Positions 27,310 to 39,582 of a DNA stretch of 64,000 bases are shown here, piece after piece. The notes under the pieces were generated by a model that was not told the DNA's origin, made no database searches, and saw nothing but the letters and a program-made list of their open reading frames with translations. This DNA comes from Nocardioides malaquae (GTDB taxonomy: Bacteria; Actinomycetota; Actinomycetes; Propionibacteriales; Nocardioidaceae), in contig NZ_JADCSA010000008.1 in the NCBI RefSeq assembly GCF_015070385.1, positions 62,001 to 126,000 on the forward strand, written 5' to 3'. How positions within the stretch are numbered: the stretch's first letter is position 1; every line of letters starts with the position of its first letter. The position numbers and the translations under genes were made by a program.

Positions 27310-27325
27310 TTCGCCGGAAGGCGAA
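27310..27325 (-). other. small hairpin between rpsQ and rplN
   Basis: TTCGCC-GGAA-GGCGAA just after the rpsQ stop marks the S10/spc junction. A second imperfect GC stem lies at about 27250-27285. No clear rplN promoter was seen. Confidence 0.35.
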
Positions 27326-27328
27326 AGG

Positions 27329-27586
27329 TCACTTGGCCTTCTCGAGAACCTCGACCAGGCGCCAGCGCTTGGTCGCGGACAGCGGACGGGTCTCCATGAT
27401 CAGGACCCGGTCGCCGATGCCGCACTCGTTGTTCTCGTCGTGAGCCTTCAGCTTGGAGGTGCGACGCATGACCTTGCCGTAGAGCGCGTGCTTCACGCGG
27501 TCCTCGACGGCAACGGTGATGGTCTTGTCCATCTTGTCGCTGACGACCAGGCCCTCGCGGACCTTGCGGGAGTTGCGCTCACTCAT
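27329..27586 (-). CDS. rpsQ: 30S ribosomal protein S17
   Basis: 85-residue OB-fold protein ([39 protein letters not shown]). The start overlaps the rpmC stop by four bases. Last gene of the S10 operon. Confidence 0.97.
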   Translation of the reverse strand: MSERNSRKVREGLVVSDKMDKTITVAVEDRVKHALYGKVMRRTSKLKAHDENNECGIGDRVLIMETRPLSATKRWRLVEVLEKAK

Positions 27587-27831
27587 GCCGAAGCCTCTTC
27601 CTTGTTCTCGGCACCCGGAGCGGTACGGATACCGAGCTCGCGCTCACGCACCACGGTGTAGATCCGGGCAATGTCCTTCTTGACCGTGCGCAGGCGGCCG
27701 TTGTTCTCCAGCTGGCCGGTGGCCGCCTGGAAACGGAGGTTGAACAGCTCCTCCTTGGCCTCACGCAGCTTGGCCTCGAGGTCGCCGGCGGACAGCTCGT
27801 CCAGCGTGCCGGCGGTCAACTTGTCGCTCAT
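27583..27831 (-). CDS. rpmC: 50S ribosomal protein L29
   Basis: 82 residues of helical hairpin ([38 protein letters not shown]) at the tunnel exit, where L23 and L29 form the docking site for SRP and trigger factor. The tail ENKEEASA is acidic. Overlaps both neighbours. Confidence 0.97.
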   Translation of the reverse strand: MSDKLTAGTLDELSAGDLEAKLREAKEELFNLRFQAATGQLENNGRLRTVKKDIARIYTVVRERELGIRTAPGAENKEEASA

Positions 27832-28250
27832 CAGAATTCACCAGCCTCGCGGGAGATGAACCGGCACTTCATGGGGAGCTTGTGCATGGCGCGGCGCATG
27901 GCCTCGCGAGCAACGTCCTCAGAGACACCGGACAGTTCGAACATGACGCGGCCGGGCTTGACGTTGGCAACCCACCACTCGGGGGAACCCTTACCGGAAC
28001 CCATGCGGGTCTCGGCAGGCTTCTTGGTCAACGGGCGGTCGGGGTAGATGTTGATCCACACCTTTCCACCACGCTTGATGTGACGGGTCATCGCGATACG
28101 CGCCGACTCGATCTGGCGGTTGGTCACGTAGTGGCCCTCGACCGCCTGGATGCCGAAGTCACCGAACGCGAGCTTGGTGCCACCCTTGGCCATACCGGTC
28201 CGCTTGGGGTGGTGCTGCTTGCGGTGCTTGACACGACGGGGCATCAACAT
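27831..28250 (-). CDS. rplP: 50S ribosomal protein L16
   Basis: 139 residues ([39 protein letters not shown]). It helps position A-site tRNA and is essential for late 50S maturation. The first ATG (MLM) is kept as it matches actinobacterial L16. Confidence 0.97.
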   Translation of the reverse strand: MLMPRRVKHRKQHHPKRTGMAKGGTKLAFGDFGIQAVEGHYVTNRQIESARIAMTRHIKRGGKVWINIYPDRPLTKKPAETRMGSGKGSPEWWVANVKPGRVMFELSGVSEDVAREAMRRAMHKLPMKCRFISREAGEF

Positions 28251-28255
28251 GGAAC

Positions 28256-29077
28256 TCAGCCCTCCTGTCCGGTGGAAGCAGCCTCGGCCGGAGCCTCGGT
28301 TGCGGGAGCCTCGGCCTGAGCCGGAGCCTCGGTGCGGGGTGCACGGTCGCCGCGCGAACCGCGGTTCGGGCGCTCGCCGCCACGGGCGGGACGACCACCA
28401 CGGCCGGGAGCACCGGCGCGAGCGGCCTGCTGGGCCTGGCGCTCGGCGCGGGAGCCGGACACCTCACCCTTGTAGATCCACACCTTGACGCCGATGCGAC
28501 CGAAGGTGGTCTTGGCCTCGTAGAAGCCGTAGTCGATGTCGGCACGCAGGGTGTGCAGCGGCACGCGACCCTCGCGGTAGAACTCGGTGCGCGACATCTC
28601 GGCGCCGTTGAGTCGACCGGAGCACTGGATCCGGATGCCCTTGGCGCCCGAACGCATCGCGGTCTGCATCGCCTTGCGCATGGCACGACGGAACTGCACA
28701 CGACCGGCGAGCTGCTCGGCGACGCCCTGGGCGACCAGCTGCGCGTCGACCTCGGGGTTCTTGACCTCGAGGATGTTCAGCTGCACCTGCTTGCCGGTGA
28801 GCTTCTCGAGCTCGCCGCGGATGCGGTCGGCCTCGGCGCCGCGGCGACCGATGACGATGCCGGGGCGCGCGCTGTGGATGTCCACACGGACGCGGTCACG
28901 GGTGCGCTCGATCTCGACCTTCGCGATGCCGGCGCGCTCCATGCCCTTCGACAGCAGCTTGCGGATCGCGACGTCCTCGCCGACGTACGACTTGTACAGC
29001 TTGTCGGCGTACCAGCGCGACTTGTGGTCGGTGCTGATGCCGAGGCGGAAGCCGTTCGGGTTGATCTTCTGGCCCAT
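28256..29077 (-). CDS. rpsC: 30S ribosomal protein S3 with basic/Ala-Pro tail
   Basis: 273 residues. A type II KH domain (about 40-110, [20 protein letters not shown]) and the S3 C-domain ([11 protein letters not shown]) form the mRNA-entry helicase site. The last 60 residues are an Arg/Gly then Ala/Glu/Pro tail ([20 protein letters not shown]), an actinobacterial extension. The start overlaps the rplV stop. Confidence 0.97.
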   Translation of the reverse strand: MGQKINPNGFRLGISTDHKSRWYADKLYKSYVGEDVAIRKLLSKGMERAGIAKVEIERTRDRVRVDIHSARPGIVIGRRGAEADRIRGELEKLTGKQVQLNILEVKNPEVDAQLVAQGVAEQLAGRVQFRRAMRKAMQTAMRSGAKGIRIQCSGRLNGAEMSRTEFYREGRVPLHTLRADIDYGFYEAKTTFGRIGVKVWIYKGEVSGSRAERQAQQAARAGAPGRGGRPARGGERPNRGSRGDRAPRTEAPAQAEAPATEAPAEAASTGQEG

Positions 29078-29496
29078 CAGGCACCCTTTCCGTTCGTGGC
29101 GACATCAGCCGGCTGGACGACCAGGGTGATGTGGCTGGTGCGCTTGTTGATGCGGGTCGCACGACCCTGCGCACGGGGACGCCAGCGCTTCATGGTGGGG
29201 CCCTCGTCGACCATGGCCACCGTGAGGACCAGGTCGGCGGCCTTGAGGCCCTCCGTGGTCTCCGCGTTGGCGATGGCGCTCTCGAGCACCTTGTAGACGG
29301 TCTCGGAGGCGGCCTGCGGCGCGAACTGCAGCAGGGCCAGGGCCTCCTGGACGGGAAGACCGCGGACCATGTCGACGACACGGCGGGCCTTCATGGGGGT
29401 GATTCGCACGAAACGCGCGCTCGCGAAAGCTCCCGGCTGGTCGCCGAGCAGCGACTCGCGGCGGGCGCTGGTGCGCACGCGCTCAGTAACGCTCAT
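29077..29496 (-). CDS. rplV: 50S ribosomal protein L22
   Basis: 139 residues. Core [20 protein letters not shown], and the extended beta hairpin that lines the exit tunnel ([21 protein letters not shown]). The hairpin is the site of macrolide-resistance changes in other bacteria; no deletion is apparent here. The N-terminal 25 residues are an extension. Confidence 0.97.
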   Translation of the reverse strand: MSVTERVRTSARRESLLGDQPGAFASARFVRITPMKARRVVDMVRGLPVQEALALLQFAPQAASETVYKVLESAIANAETTEGLKAADLVLTVAMVDEGPTMKRWRPRAQGRATRINKRTSHITLVVQPADVATNGKGA

Positions 29497-29530
29497 TGCT
29501 CGTTATCTCCAGTTCCTGGTTCGCCCCGCG

Positions 29531-29812
29531 TCAGCGGCGGCGACCCTTCCGGTCTTCCTTCACGTGCCCGCGGTAGGTGCGGGTGGGGGCGAACTCGCCC
29601 AGCTTGTGGCCGACCATCGAGTCGGTCACGAAGACGGGGACGTGCTTGCGTCCGTCGTGCACGGCGATGGTGTGGCCGATCATGTTCGGCAGGATCATCG
29701 AACGGCGCGACCACGTCTTGATGACGTTCTGCGTGCCCTTCTCGTTCTCGGCTTCCACCTTCTTGAGGAGGTGGCCGTCGATGAAGGGGCCCTTCTTCAG
29801 GCTACGAGGCAT
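29531..29812 (-). CDS. rpsS: 30S ribosomal protein S19
   Basis: 93 residues, standard length ([40 protein letters not shown]). Forms a heterodimer with S13 in the 30S head. It lies 5 bases after rplB. Confidence 0.98.
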   Translation of the reverse strand: MPRSLKKGPFIDGHLLKKVEAENEKGTQNVIKTWSRRSMILPNMIGHTIAVHDGRKHVPVFVTDSMVGHKLGEFAPTRTYRGHVKEDRKGRRR

Positions 29813-29817
29813 ATCAG

Positions 29818-30654
29818 TTACTTCCTACCCTTGCCGGACTTGCGGCGACGGATGATCTGGGAGTCGCTGGCCTTGCGCTTGCGGGTGCGACCCTCGGGCT
29901 TGCCCCACGGGGAGACGGGGTGACGTCCACCGGACGTCTTGCCCTCACCACCACCGTGCGGGTGGTCGACCGGGTTCATGACGACACCGCGGACGGTCGG
30001 GCGCTTGCCCTTCCAACGCATGCGGCCGGCCTTGCCCCAGTTGATGTTCGACTGCTCGGCGTTGCCCACCTCGCCGACCGTGGCGCGGCAGCGCACGTCG
30101 ACGAAACGCATCTCGCCCGAGGGCAGACGCAGCGTGGCCTTGGTGCCCTCACGAGCCACCAGCTGGGCGGAGTTGCCGGCCGAGCGGGCCAGCTTGGCGC
30201 CGCCACCGGGACGGAGCTCCACGCAGTGGATGGTGGTACCGACGGGGATGTTGCGCAGCGGCAGGTTGTTGCCCGGCTTGATGTCGGCGTTGGGGCCGCT
30301 CTCGATGACCGTGCCCTGGCCGAGGTCCTTCGGCGCCACGATGTAGCGCTTCTCGCCGTCGGCGTAGTGCAGCAGCGCGATGCGGGCGGTGCGGTTGGGG
30401 TCGTACTCGATGTGAGCGACCTTGGCCGGCACGCCGTCCTTGTCGTAGCGGCGGAAGTCGATGATGCGGTAGGCCCGCTTGTGGCCGCCACCCTGGTGAC
30501 GCGTGGTGATGCGTCCCTGGTTGTTGCGGCCGCCCTTCTTGGGAAGGGGACGGGTCAGCGACTTCTCCGGCGTGGTCCGGGTGATCTCGACGAAGTCGGC
30601 CACCGAGGAGCCACGACGGCCCGGGGTGGTCGGCTTGTACTTGCGGATAGCCAT
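29818..30654 (-). CDS. rplB: 50S ribosomal protein L2
   Basis: 278 residues. The central OB and SH3-like folds hold [19 protein letters not shown]. The C-terminal loop [20 protein letters not shown] contains the conserved histidine near the peptidyl-transferase centre. Typical length. Confidence 0.98.
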   Translation of the reverse strand: MAIRKYKPTTPGRRGSSVADFVEITRTTPEKSLTRPLPKKGGRNNQGRITTRHQGGGHKRAYRIIDFRRYDKDGVPAKVAHIEYDPNRTARIALLHYADGEKRYIVAPKDLGQGTVIESGPNADIKPGNNLPLRNIPVGTTIHCVELRPGGGAKLARSAGNSAQLVAREGTKATLRLPSGEMRFVDVRCRATVGEVGNAEQSNINWGKAGRMRWKGKRPTVRGVVMNPVDHPHGGGEGKTSGGRHPVSPWGKPEGRTRKRKASDSQIIRRRKSGKGRK

Positions 30655-30690
30655 TGTCTATGTCCTATTTCTTCGCCCTCGTGCGCCCGG

Positions 30691-30996
30691 TCAGGAGACC
30701 GGACCCCCGAAGATGTCGATCCGGTGACCCTCAGCGAGGCTGACGATGGCGCGCTTGGTGTCCTTGCGCTTGCCCAGGCCGGCGCGGGTGCGACGGGTCT
30801 TGCCCTGACGGTTCAGCGTGTTCACCGAGGTGACCTTGACGCCGAAGATCTTCTCGACCGCGATCTTGATCTCGGTCTTGTTCGCGTCGGGGTGCACGAT
30901 GAACGTGTACTTGTTCGCGTCGAGGAGGCCGTAGCTCTTCTCCGACACGACCGGCGCGAGCAGGATGTCGCGGTGGTCCTTGTGCAGGGTGCTCAC
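30691..30996 (-). CDS. rplW: 50S ribosomal protein L23
   Basis: 101 residues ([39 protein letters not shown]), at the tunnel exit. The GTG at 30996 overlaps the rplD stop (GTGA); the longer frame upstream is a shadow of rplD. Confidence 0.97.
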   Translation of the reverse strand: MSTLHKDHRDILLAPVVSEKSYGLLDANKYTFIVHPDANKTEIKIAVEKIFGVKVTSVNTLNRQGKTRRTRAGLGKRKDTKRAIVSLAEGHRIDIFGGPVS

Positions 30997-31625
30997 TTGG
31001 TCTCCTCCTCGGCGTTCTTCGACTTGCTCGCCACGAAGACGTCGTAGGCGCCCTGGGTGAAGACCACGTCGTCGGAAGCCAGCACGTCGTAGGTGTTCAG
31101 CTGGTCGACGGCCACGATGTGCACCTGCGGCGCGTTGCGCAGCGAGAGCCACGTCAGCGAGTCGCTGCGCTCGAGCACCACCAGGTAACGGCTGCGGTCG
31201 GTGAGACCGGTCAGCGCGGTGATGGCGGCCTTCGTCGAGGGCTTGTCGCCCTGGACGAGCGACTCGACGACGTGGACGCGACCGTGGCGGGCGCGGTCCG
31301 AGAGGGCGCCACGCAGCGCGGCGGCCTTCATCTTCTTGGGGGTGCGCTGCGAGTAGTCGCGCGGCTGCGGACCGTGGACGACGCCACCGCCGGCAAACTG
31401 CGGCGCGCGGGTCGAGCCCTGACGGGCGCGACCGGTGCCCTTCTGCTTGTAGGGCTTGCGGCCACCGCCACGCACCTCGGCGCGGGTCTTGGTCTTGTGC
31501 GTGCCCTGGCGAGCAGCAGCCTGCTGCGCCACGACGACCTGGTGGATCAGGGGCACGTTGACCTCGACGTCGAAGATCTCGGCGGGGAGATCGACGGAGA
31601 CAACCTTCGCGTTGTTTTCAGCCAT
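30993..31625 (-). CDS. rplD: 50S ribosomal protein L4
   Basis: 210 residues. The tunnel loop reads [20 protein letters not shown] with [13 protein letters not shown] after it, matching wild-type (macrolide-sensitive) L4. In model bacteria L4 represses the S10 operon. The C-terminal tail [11 protein letters not shown] is acidic. Confidence 0.97.
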   Translation of the reverse strand: MAENNAKVVSVDLPAEIFDVEVNVPLIHQVVVAQQAAARQGTHKTKTRAEVRGGGRKPYKQKGTGRARQGSTRAPQFAGGGVVHGPQPRDYSQRTPKKMKAAALRGALSDRARHGRVHVVESLVQGDKPSTKAAITALTGLTDRSRYLVVLERSDSLTWLSLRNAPQVHIVAVDQLNTYDVLASDDVVFTQGAYDVFVASKSKNAEEETK

Positions 31626-31630
31626 GTTGC

Positions 31631-32293
31631 TCAGGCCTCCTGGGTCTTCTTGGCGGCGGAACGCAGCACCACGAGACCACCCTTGTTGCCCGGGACGGCG
31701 CCCTTGAGCAGGATGAGGCCCTTCTCCACGTCCACGGCGTGCACGGTGACGTTCTGGGTGGTGACGACGTCGTTACCCATACGGCCGGACATGCGCGTGC
31801 CCTTGAAGACACGACCCGGGGTGGCGCAGGCGCCGATCGAGCCGGGCTTGCGGTGGTTGCGGTGGGCACCGTGGGAGGCGGAGACACCGGCGAAGCCGTG
31901 ACGCTTCATGGTTCCGGCGAAGCCCTTGCCCTTGCTGGTGCCGGTGACGTCGATCTCCTCGCCGGCGGCGAACAGGTCGACGGCCAGCTCCTGGCCGACG
32001 GCGTAGTTCGCGGCGTCAGCGGTGCGGATCTCGGCCACGTGGCGACGGGGGGTGACACCGGCCTTGGCGAAGTGGCCGGCCTCCGGCTTGTTCACCTTGC
32101 GGGCCTCGATCTCGCCGAAGCCGATCTGGACCGCGGCGTAGCCGTCGGTCTCGGGCTGGCGGACCTGGGTCACGACGTTGGTCGCCGCAGCGACGACGGT
32201 GACGGGGACGATCTTGTTGTCCTCGTCCCAGAGCTGGGTCATGCCGAGCTTCGTGCCCAGCAGGCCCTTCACGTTACGTTCGAAAGTACTCAT
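31631..32293 (-). CDS. rplC: 50S ribosomal protein L3
   Basis: 220 residues ([50 protein letters not shown]). A long internal loop reaches the peptidyl-transferase centre. The ATG at 32293 is chosen; the frame upstream only mirrors rpsJ. Confidence 0.97.
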   Translation of the reverse strand: MSTFERNVKGLLGTKLGMTQLWDEDNKIVPVTVVAAATNVVTQVRQPETDGYAAVQIGFGEIEARKVNKPEAGHFAKAGVTPRRHVAEIRTADAANYAVGQELAVDLFAAGEEIDVTGTSKGKGFAGTMKRHGFAGVSASHGAHRNHRKPGSIGACATPGRVFKGTRMSGRMGNDVVTTQNVTVHAVDVEKGLILLKGAVPGNKGGLVVLRSAAKKTQEA

Positions 32294-32303
32294 CAGGCAG
32301 ACC

Positions 32304-32612
32304 TCAGAGCTTGATCTCGATGTCGACACCGGCAGGCAGGTCGAGACGCATGAGCGAGTCGACAGTCTTCGGCGTGGGGTCGATGATGTCGATGAGGCGC
32401 TTGTGGGTGCGCATCTCGAAGTGCTCGCGCGAGTCCTTGTACTTGTGGGGCGAGCGAATGACGCAGTACACGTTCTTCTCGGTCGGCAGCGGCACGGGGC
32501 CGGCGACCTTCGCACCCGTACGGGTGACGGTGTCCACGATCTTGCGCGCCGAGGTGTCGATCACCTCGTGGTCATAGGCCTTGAGCCTGATGCGGATCTT
32601 CTGTCCCGCCAT
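32304..32612 (-). CDS. rpsJ: 30S ribosomal protein S10 (NusE)
   Basis: 102 residues ([40 protein letters not shown] is represented as [20 protein letters not shown]). Also serves as NusE in antitermination with NusB/NusG. First gene of the S10 operon, with a 438-base upstream gap. Confidence 0.98.
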   Translation of the reverse strand: MAGQKIRIRLKAYDHEVIDTSARKIVDTVTRTGAKVAGPVPLPTEKNVYCVIRSPHKYKDSREHFEMRTHKRLIDIIDPTPKTVDSLMRLDLPAGVDIEIKL

Positions 32613-33050
32613 AGGTCTCTCTCGTCCTTACTCTCGCACCCCGGGAGGTGCCGCGTCCTGGTCTGTTCTCTCGACACGTCCTCGGGTGAGTCCGTACCGC
32701 CTGTCTCTCACCACTCCGCTCCTCGACCCCCGCGGTCGGGCGTGTCGCTCTGATGAGGACAAAACTGACCGGGGATTGAGTTGTGGACTGTGGCATCCGA
32801 CGGTTCGTCGGAGTCGGATCGGGTCTCGGCCTGACAACTCAGGAACGGTGCTTCAGCACACGTGACCGCTGAGTCCAGGCACACGATGGACCAGCCATCG
32901 GGAGACGCGATTCAGTAGTCAAGTGGTGTTGACGCACCCCGGCACCCGCCGGAGCAACTTGCCTATCTTGACAGAGACCCGCGCGCACTTCCAAATCGGG
33001 TGGCGCGCACCGCCCCCGAGGCCGACTGTGAGGTCGCGCACACGTCGTGC
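32613..33050. other. intergenic region upstream of the S10 operon
   Basis: 438 bases with no convincing gene. It must hold the S10-operon promoter and a long leader. No minus-strand TANNNT box was found. TTGACT at 32916-32921 (minus strand) is the best isolated -35 match, and the 32880-33000 stretch is relatively A/T-rich. A weak GCGCGC/GCGCGC stem near 32980-33010 could end trmB. The plus strand carries TTGACA at about 32969 with no gene to drive. Confidence 0.5.
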
Positions 33051-33773
33051 TCAGACGCGACGGTAGGCGAGGTCGGTGATGGTGCGTCCGACCGCGAGGC
33101 CCTTGCGCTCGAACTTCGTCACCGGGCGTTCCTCCCACCGCTCCACCACTCCCCCGGCCAGGCGCGGCTCGGCGTCGAGCACGGCCTGCATCTGCTCGGC
33201 GTAGGGCAACCAGTCGGTGGCCAGGCGCCACAGGCCGCCCGGGGCGAGGCGCTCGGCGACCACCGAGGCGAACTCGGCGTTCACGAGGCGGCGCTTGTTG
33301 TGCTTCTTCTTGTGCCACGGGTCGGGGAAGAAGGTCCACATCTCGCTGACGCTGCCCGGCGCGAGCAGGTGCTCGACCAGCCAGGCGGCGTCGACGGAGC
33401 AGAAGCGGACGTTGGTGGCGCCGGCCTCGGCGACCCGCCAGAGTCCGTCGGCGACGCCGGGAACCCAGACCTCCAGGGCGAGCACGTTGACCTCGGGCCT
33501 CGCGGCCGCGAGCACGGCGGTGGCCTCACCGACCCCGGGCCCGATCTCGACCATCAGGGGCGCTTGACGGCCGAACCACCGCTCCAGGGAGAAGTCCGGC
33601 TCGTCGACGGCCTCGTCGGGAATGACCCAGTCGGCGGCGTGCGCCTCCCACGCCTCGGCCTGGCGCGGGGTGAAGCGCGACCCCCGCCGGGAGTAGCTCA
33701 GCACCTCGCGCAGAGGACGACCGTCCTCGGTCAGCGAGAAGTGGGGACGGGCGGGGCGGACGGAGTCAGGCAC
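33051..33773 (-). CDS. trmB: tRNA (guanine-N7-)-methyltransferase
   Basis: Methylates G46 of tRNA. The 240-residue protein has SAM motif I VEIGPGVGEA, and the hallmark FFPDPWHKKKHNKRRLV at about 150-166. The start is GTG at 33773 with TAGGCT eight bases upstream. It lies between ilvA and the S10 operon, co-oriented with both. Confidence 0.95.
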   Translation of the reverse strand: MPDSVRPARPHFSLTEDGRPLREVLSYSRRGSRFTPRQAEAWEAHAADWVIPDEAVDEPDFSLERWFGRQAPLMVEIGPGVGEATAVLAAARPEVNVLALEVWVPGVADGLWRVAEAGATNVRFCSVDAAWLVEHLLAPGSVSEMWTFFPDPWHKKKHNKRRLVNAEFASVVAERLAPGGLWRLATDWLPYAEQMQAVLDAEPRLAGGVVERWEERPVTKFERKGLAVGRTITDLAYRRV

Positions 33774-33781
33774 GGTCGAGG

Positions 33782-33787
33782 AGCCTA
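33782..33787 (-). promoter_or_regulatory. putative trmB -10 box (near-leaderless)
   Basis: TAGGCT eight bases before the trmB GTG, in the 21-base gap after ilvA. Any -35 would lie inside the ilvA 3' end. Confidence 0.4.
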
Positions 33788-33794
33788 CGCCTGG

Positions 33795-35060
33795 TCACAG
33801 GAAGAACGAGAAGAGCGGCGAGCCGGGCGGCACCTGCTCGATCTGCATCGGGCTCTTCTCCATGCGCTCGAGAAGGCCGGTGATCCGGTCGGCCCGGTCC
33901 AGCTCGACGCCCACCAGGGCCGGTCCGGTCTCGCGGTTGTTCTTCTTGACGTACTCGAAGAGGACGATGTCCTCCCCCTCGCTGAGCACCTCCTCCAGGA
34001 AGTAGCGCAGGGCGCCGGGCTCCTGGGGGAACGTGACCATGAAGTAGTGGCGCAGGCCTTCGTGCAGCAGTGAACGCTCGACGATCTCGGCGTAGCGGCT
34101 GACGTCGTTGTTGCCACCGGAGACGATGCAGATGACCGCCTCGTCCGCCGACAGGGTGCCGGCGAGCTGGAGGGCGTACGTGCTCGCCAGCGCGCCCGCC
34201 GGCTCGGTGATGATGCCGTCGACCTGGTAGAGCTCGAGCATCTCGGTGCAGACCGCGCCCTCGGGGACGGCCACGACCTCGTCGACGAGCTCGCTGACGA
34301 CGTCGTACGTCAGGTCCCCGACGCGGCCGACCGCGGCGCCGTCGACGAAGGTGTCGACGTGCGGGAGCTTCACCGGTCGACCCGCGGCGAGCGCGGCAGT
34401 CATGCTGGCGGCACCCGCGGGCTCGACGCCGATGATGCGCACGGCGGGGTGACGTTCCTTCAGCCACACGGACATGCCCGAAGCCAGTCCCCCGCCCCCC
34501 ACCGGCAGGACGACCGTGGTCACCCGCAGACCCCGCTCGGCGGCCTGGGCCATCGCTTCGACCGCGACGGAACCCTGACCGAGGATGGTCGCCGGGTCGT
34601 CGAACGGGTGGACGAAGACGGCGCCGCTGCTCTCGGCGTCTTCGCGAGCCGCCATGGAGGCCTCGTCGTAGTTGGAGCCGGTGACGACCAGCTTCACCGA
34701 CGGTCCGCCCAGAGCCAGGATGCGCTGACGCTTCTGCCGCGGGGTGTTGGACGGGACGTAGATGCGGCCCTGGATCCCCAGCCGGGCACACGCCCAGGCG
34801 ACGCCTTGGGCGTAGTTGCCGGCGGAGGCGCAGACCACGCCGCGGGCCCGCTCGGCCTCGCTCAGACCCTGAATGCCGTGGAAGGCTCCGCGCACCTTGT
34901 AGGAACGGGCGACCTGTCGGTTCTCCCTCTTGAGGAGGACCTCGGCGCCGATCGCCTGGGAGAGTCGCGGACTGTGCTCGAGAGGGGTGGTGTGCACGAC
35001 GCCGACCAGCACTTCGGCGGCGGCCTCGACACGAGCGGCGGTCAGTTCAGCGGGGATCAC
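33795..35060 (-). CDS. ilvA: threonine ammonia-lyase (threonine dehydratase), biosynthetic-like with ACT-type domain
   Basis: Deaminates threonine to 2-oxobutyrate with PLP, the first step to isoleucine. 421 residues. The PLP lysine is about Lys55 in RSYKVRGA, SAGNYAQGVA binds the substrate, and VGGGGLASG is the phosphate loop. The C-terminal 80 residues (HYFMVTFPQEPGALRYFLEE) form one regulatory ACT-like domain. The GTG at 35060 has TACGCT exactly six bases upstream (leaderless). It is separated from tuf by a strong terminator. Confidence 0.94.
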   Translation of the reverse strand: MIPAELTAARVEAAAEVLVGVVHTTPLEHSPRLSQAIGAEVLLKRENRQVARSYKVRGAFHGIQGLSEAERARGVVCASAGNYAQGVAWACARLGIQGRIYVPSNTPRQKRQRILALGGPSVKLVVTGSNYDEASMAAREDAESSGAVFVHPFDDPATILGQGSVAVEAMAQAAERGLRVTTVVLPVGGGGLASGMSVWLKERHPAVRIIGVEPAGAASMTAALAAGRPVKLPHVDTFVDGAAVGRVGDLTYDVVSELVDEVVAVPEGAVCTEMLELYQVDGIITEPAGALASTYALQLAGTLSADEAVICIVSGGNNDVSRYAEIVERSLLHEGLRHYFMVTFPQEPGALRYFLEEVLSEGEDIVLFEYVKKNNRETGPALVGVELDRADRITGLLERMEKSPMQIEQVPPGSPLFSFFL

Positions 35061-35066
35061 CGTCCA

Positions 35067-35072
35067 AGCGTA
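35067..35072 (-). promoter_or_regulatory. putative leaderless ilvA -10 box
   Basis: TACGCT, six bases, then GTG. The corresponding -35 position falls at the edge of the tuf terminator hairpin. Confidence 0.5.
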
Positions 35073-35088
35073 GTGCCCCTGAAATGCA

Positions 35089-35121
35089 CTGCGGCCCCGG
35101 ACCGATGGTCCGGGGCCGCAG
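35089..35121 (-). terminator. tuf (str operon) terminator
   Basis: A 15-bp perfect stem CTGCGGCCCCGGACC/GGTCCGGGGCCGCAG with a 3-base loop, 16 bases after the tuf stop. The minus-strand continuation is TGCATTTC. Confidence 0.85.
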
Positions 35122-35137
35122 CAGGTGGATCAGGACG

Positions 35138-36331
<1,194 letters not shown>

Positions 36332-36399
36332 TGTGGGCTCCTCCTGTTGTTGTTACTTGACTCGTGGAATGAATTGTTGCAGCCGAGGATCCGGGGCGA

Positions 36400-38514
<2,115 letters not shown>

Positions 38515-38590
38515 TGAAAGTCAGTTCCTTAAAGTCGGCGGGCGGTGCGGTGAGGGGCGTACGGAGCAATGCTACGTACGCCCCCCGACG

Positions 38591-39061
38591 TCACCAGCGG
38601 TAGTGGGCGAAGGCCTTGTTCGACTCGGCCATCTTGTGCGTGTCCTCGCGCTTCTTCACAGCGGCACCGAGGCCGTTGCTCGCGTCGAGGATCTCGTTCA
38701 TCAGACGCTCGGCCATCGTCTTCTCACGACGGTCGGCGGCGTAACCCACGAGCCAACGCAGCGCCAGGGTGGTCTGGCGGTTCGGCTTGACCTCGACGGG
38801 CACCTGGTAGGTGGCACCACCGACGCGGCGGGACTTCACCTCGAGGGCGGGCTTGACGTTGTCGAGCGCGCGCTTGAGCGTGAGGACGGGGTCGGTGCCG
38901 GTCTTCTCACGGCAACCCTCGAGGGCGGTGTACACGATGCGCTGGGCAACCTGCTTCTTGCCGTCCTGGAGGACCTTGCTGACCAGCTGGGTGACGATCT
39001 GCGAGCCGTAGACGGGGTCGACGACAAGCGGACGCTTCGGGGCGGGACCCTTGCGCGGCAT
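38591..39061 (-). CDS. rpsG: 30S ribosomal protein S7
   Basis: 156 residues, standard length ([48 protein letters not shown]). Nucleates the 30S head and represses the str operon in model bacteria. The ATG overlaps the rpsL stop. Confidence 0.98.
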   Translation of the reverse strand: MPRKGPAPKRPLVVDPVYGSQIVTQLVSKVLQDGKKQVAQRIVYTALEGCREKTGTDPVLTLKRALDNVKPALEVKSRRVGGATYQVPVEVKPNRQTTLALRWLVGYAADRREKTMAERLMNEILDASNGLGAAVKKREDTHKMAESNKAFAHYRW

Positions 39062-39435
39062 CAGCTCTTCTCCTTCTTCGCGCCGTAGCGGCTACGAGCC
39101 TGCTTGCGGTTCTTGACGCCCTGGGTGTCCAGCGTGCCGCGGATGATCTTGTAACGCACACCCGGCAGGTCCTTCACACGACCGCCGCGCACGAGCACGA
39201 TCGAGTGCTCCTGCAGGTTGTGGCCCACACCCGGGATGTACGCGGTGACCTCGACGCCGCTCGACAGGCGCACACGGGCGACCTTGCGGAGGGCGGAGTT
39301 CGGCTTCTTCGGGGTGGTGGTGTAGACGCGGGTGCAGACGCCGCGGCGCTGCGGCGAGCCCTTGAGGGCAGGCGTCTTGTTCTTGGACACCTTGTCCTGA
39401 CGGCCCTTGCGGACCAACTGCTGAATGGTGGGCAC
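39061..39435 (-). CDS. rpsL: 30S ribosomal protein S12
   Basis: 124 residues ([20 protein letters not shown]). The decoding loops [13 protein letters not shown] and [12 protein letters not shown] carry the wild-type lysines, so no streptomycin-resistance substitution is present. The GTG at 39435 is preceded by AGAGGGAACC. First gene of the str operon; in this window rpoBC is not upstream. Confidence 0.98.
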   Translation of the reverse strand: MPTIQQLVRKGRQDKVSKNKTPALKGSPQRRGVCTRVYTTTPKKPNSALRKVARVRLSSGVEVTAYIPGVGHNLQEHSIVLVRGGRVKDLPGVRYKIIRGTLDTQGVKNRKQARSRYGAKKEKS

Positions 39436-39582
39436 CTGGTGGTTCCCTCTCTGTTTCTTCCTCACGGCCCGGCACGGTGCTGGGCTCGGGATGTTGCCGT
39501 GTTGCGGTGTGCCTAATAGTTCAGCGCGGCGACATCGAGAGCCGGGCACGCGCATGGGTCTGGACATACCAGACACAAGCGA

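Noticed and set aside
32969-32998. Plus-strand promoter starting at TTGACA (about 32969)
   Set aside because: The -10 position (CAAATC region) is poor and there is no plus-strand gene downstream before 42698.
39061-39435. Streptomycin-resistant rpsL allele
   Set aside because: Both decoding-loop lysines (TTTPKKPNS and GGRVKDLPG) are present as in sensitive strains.
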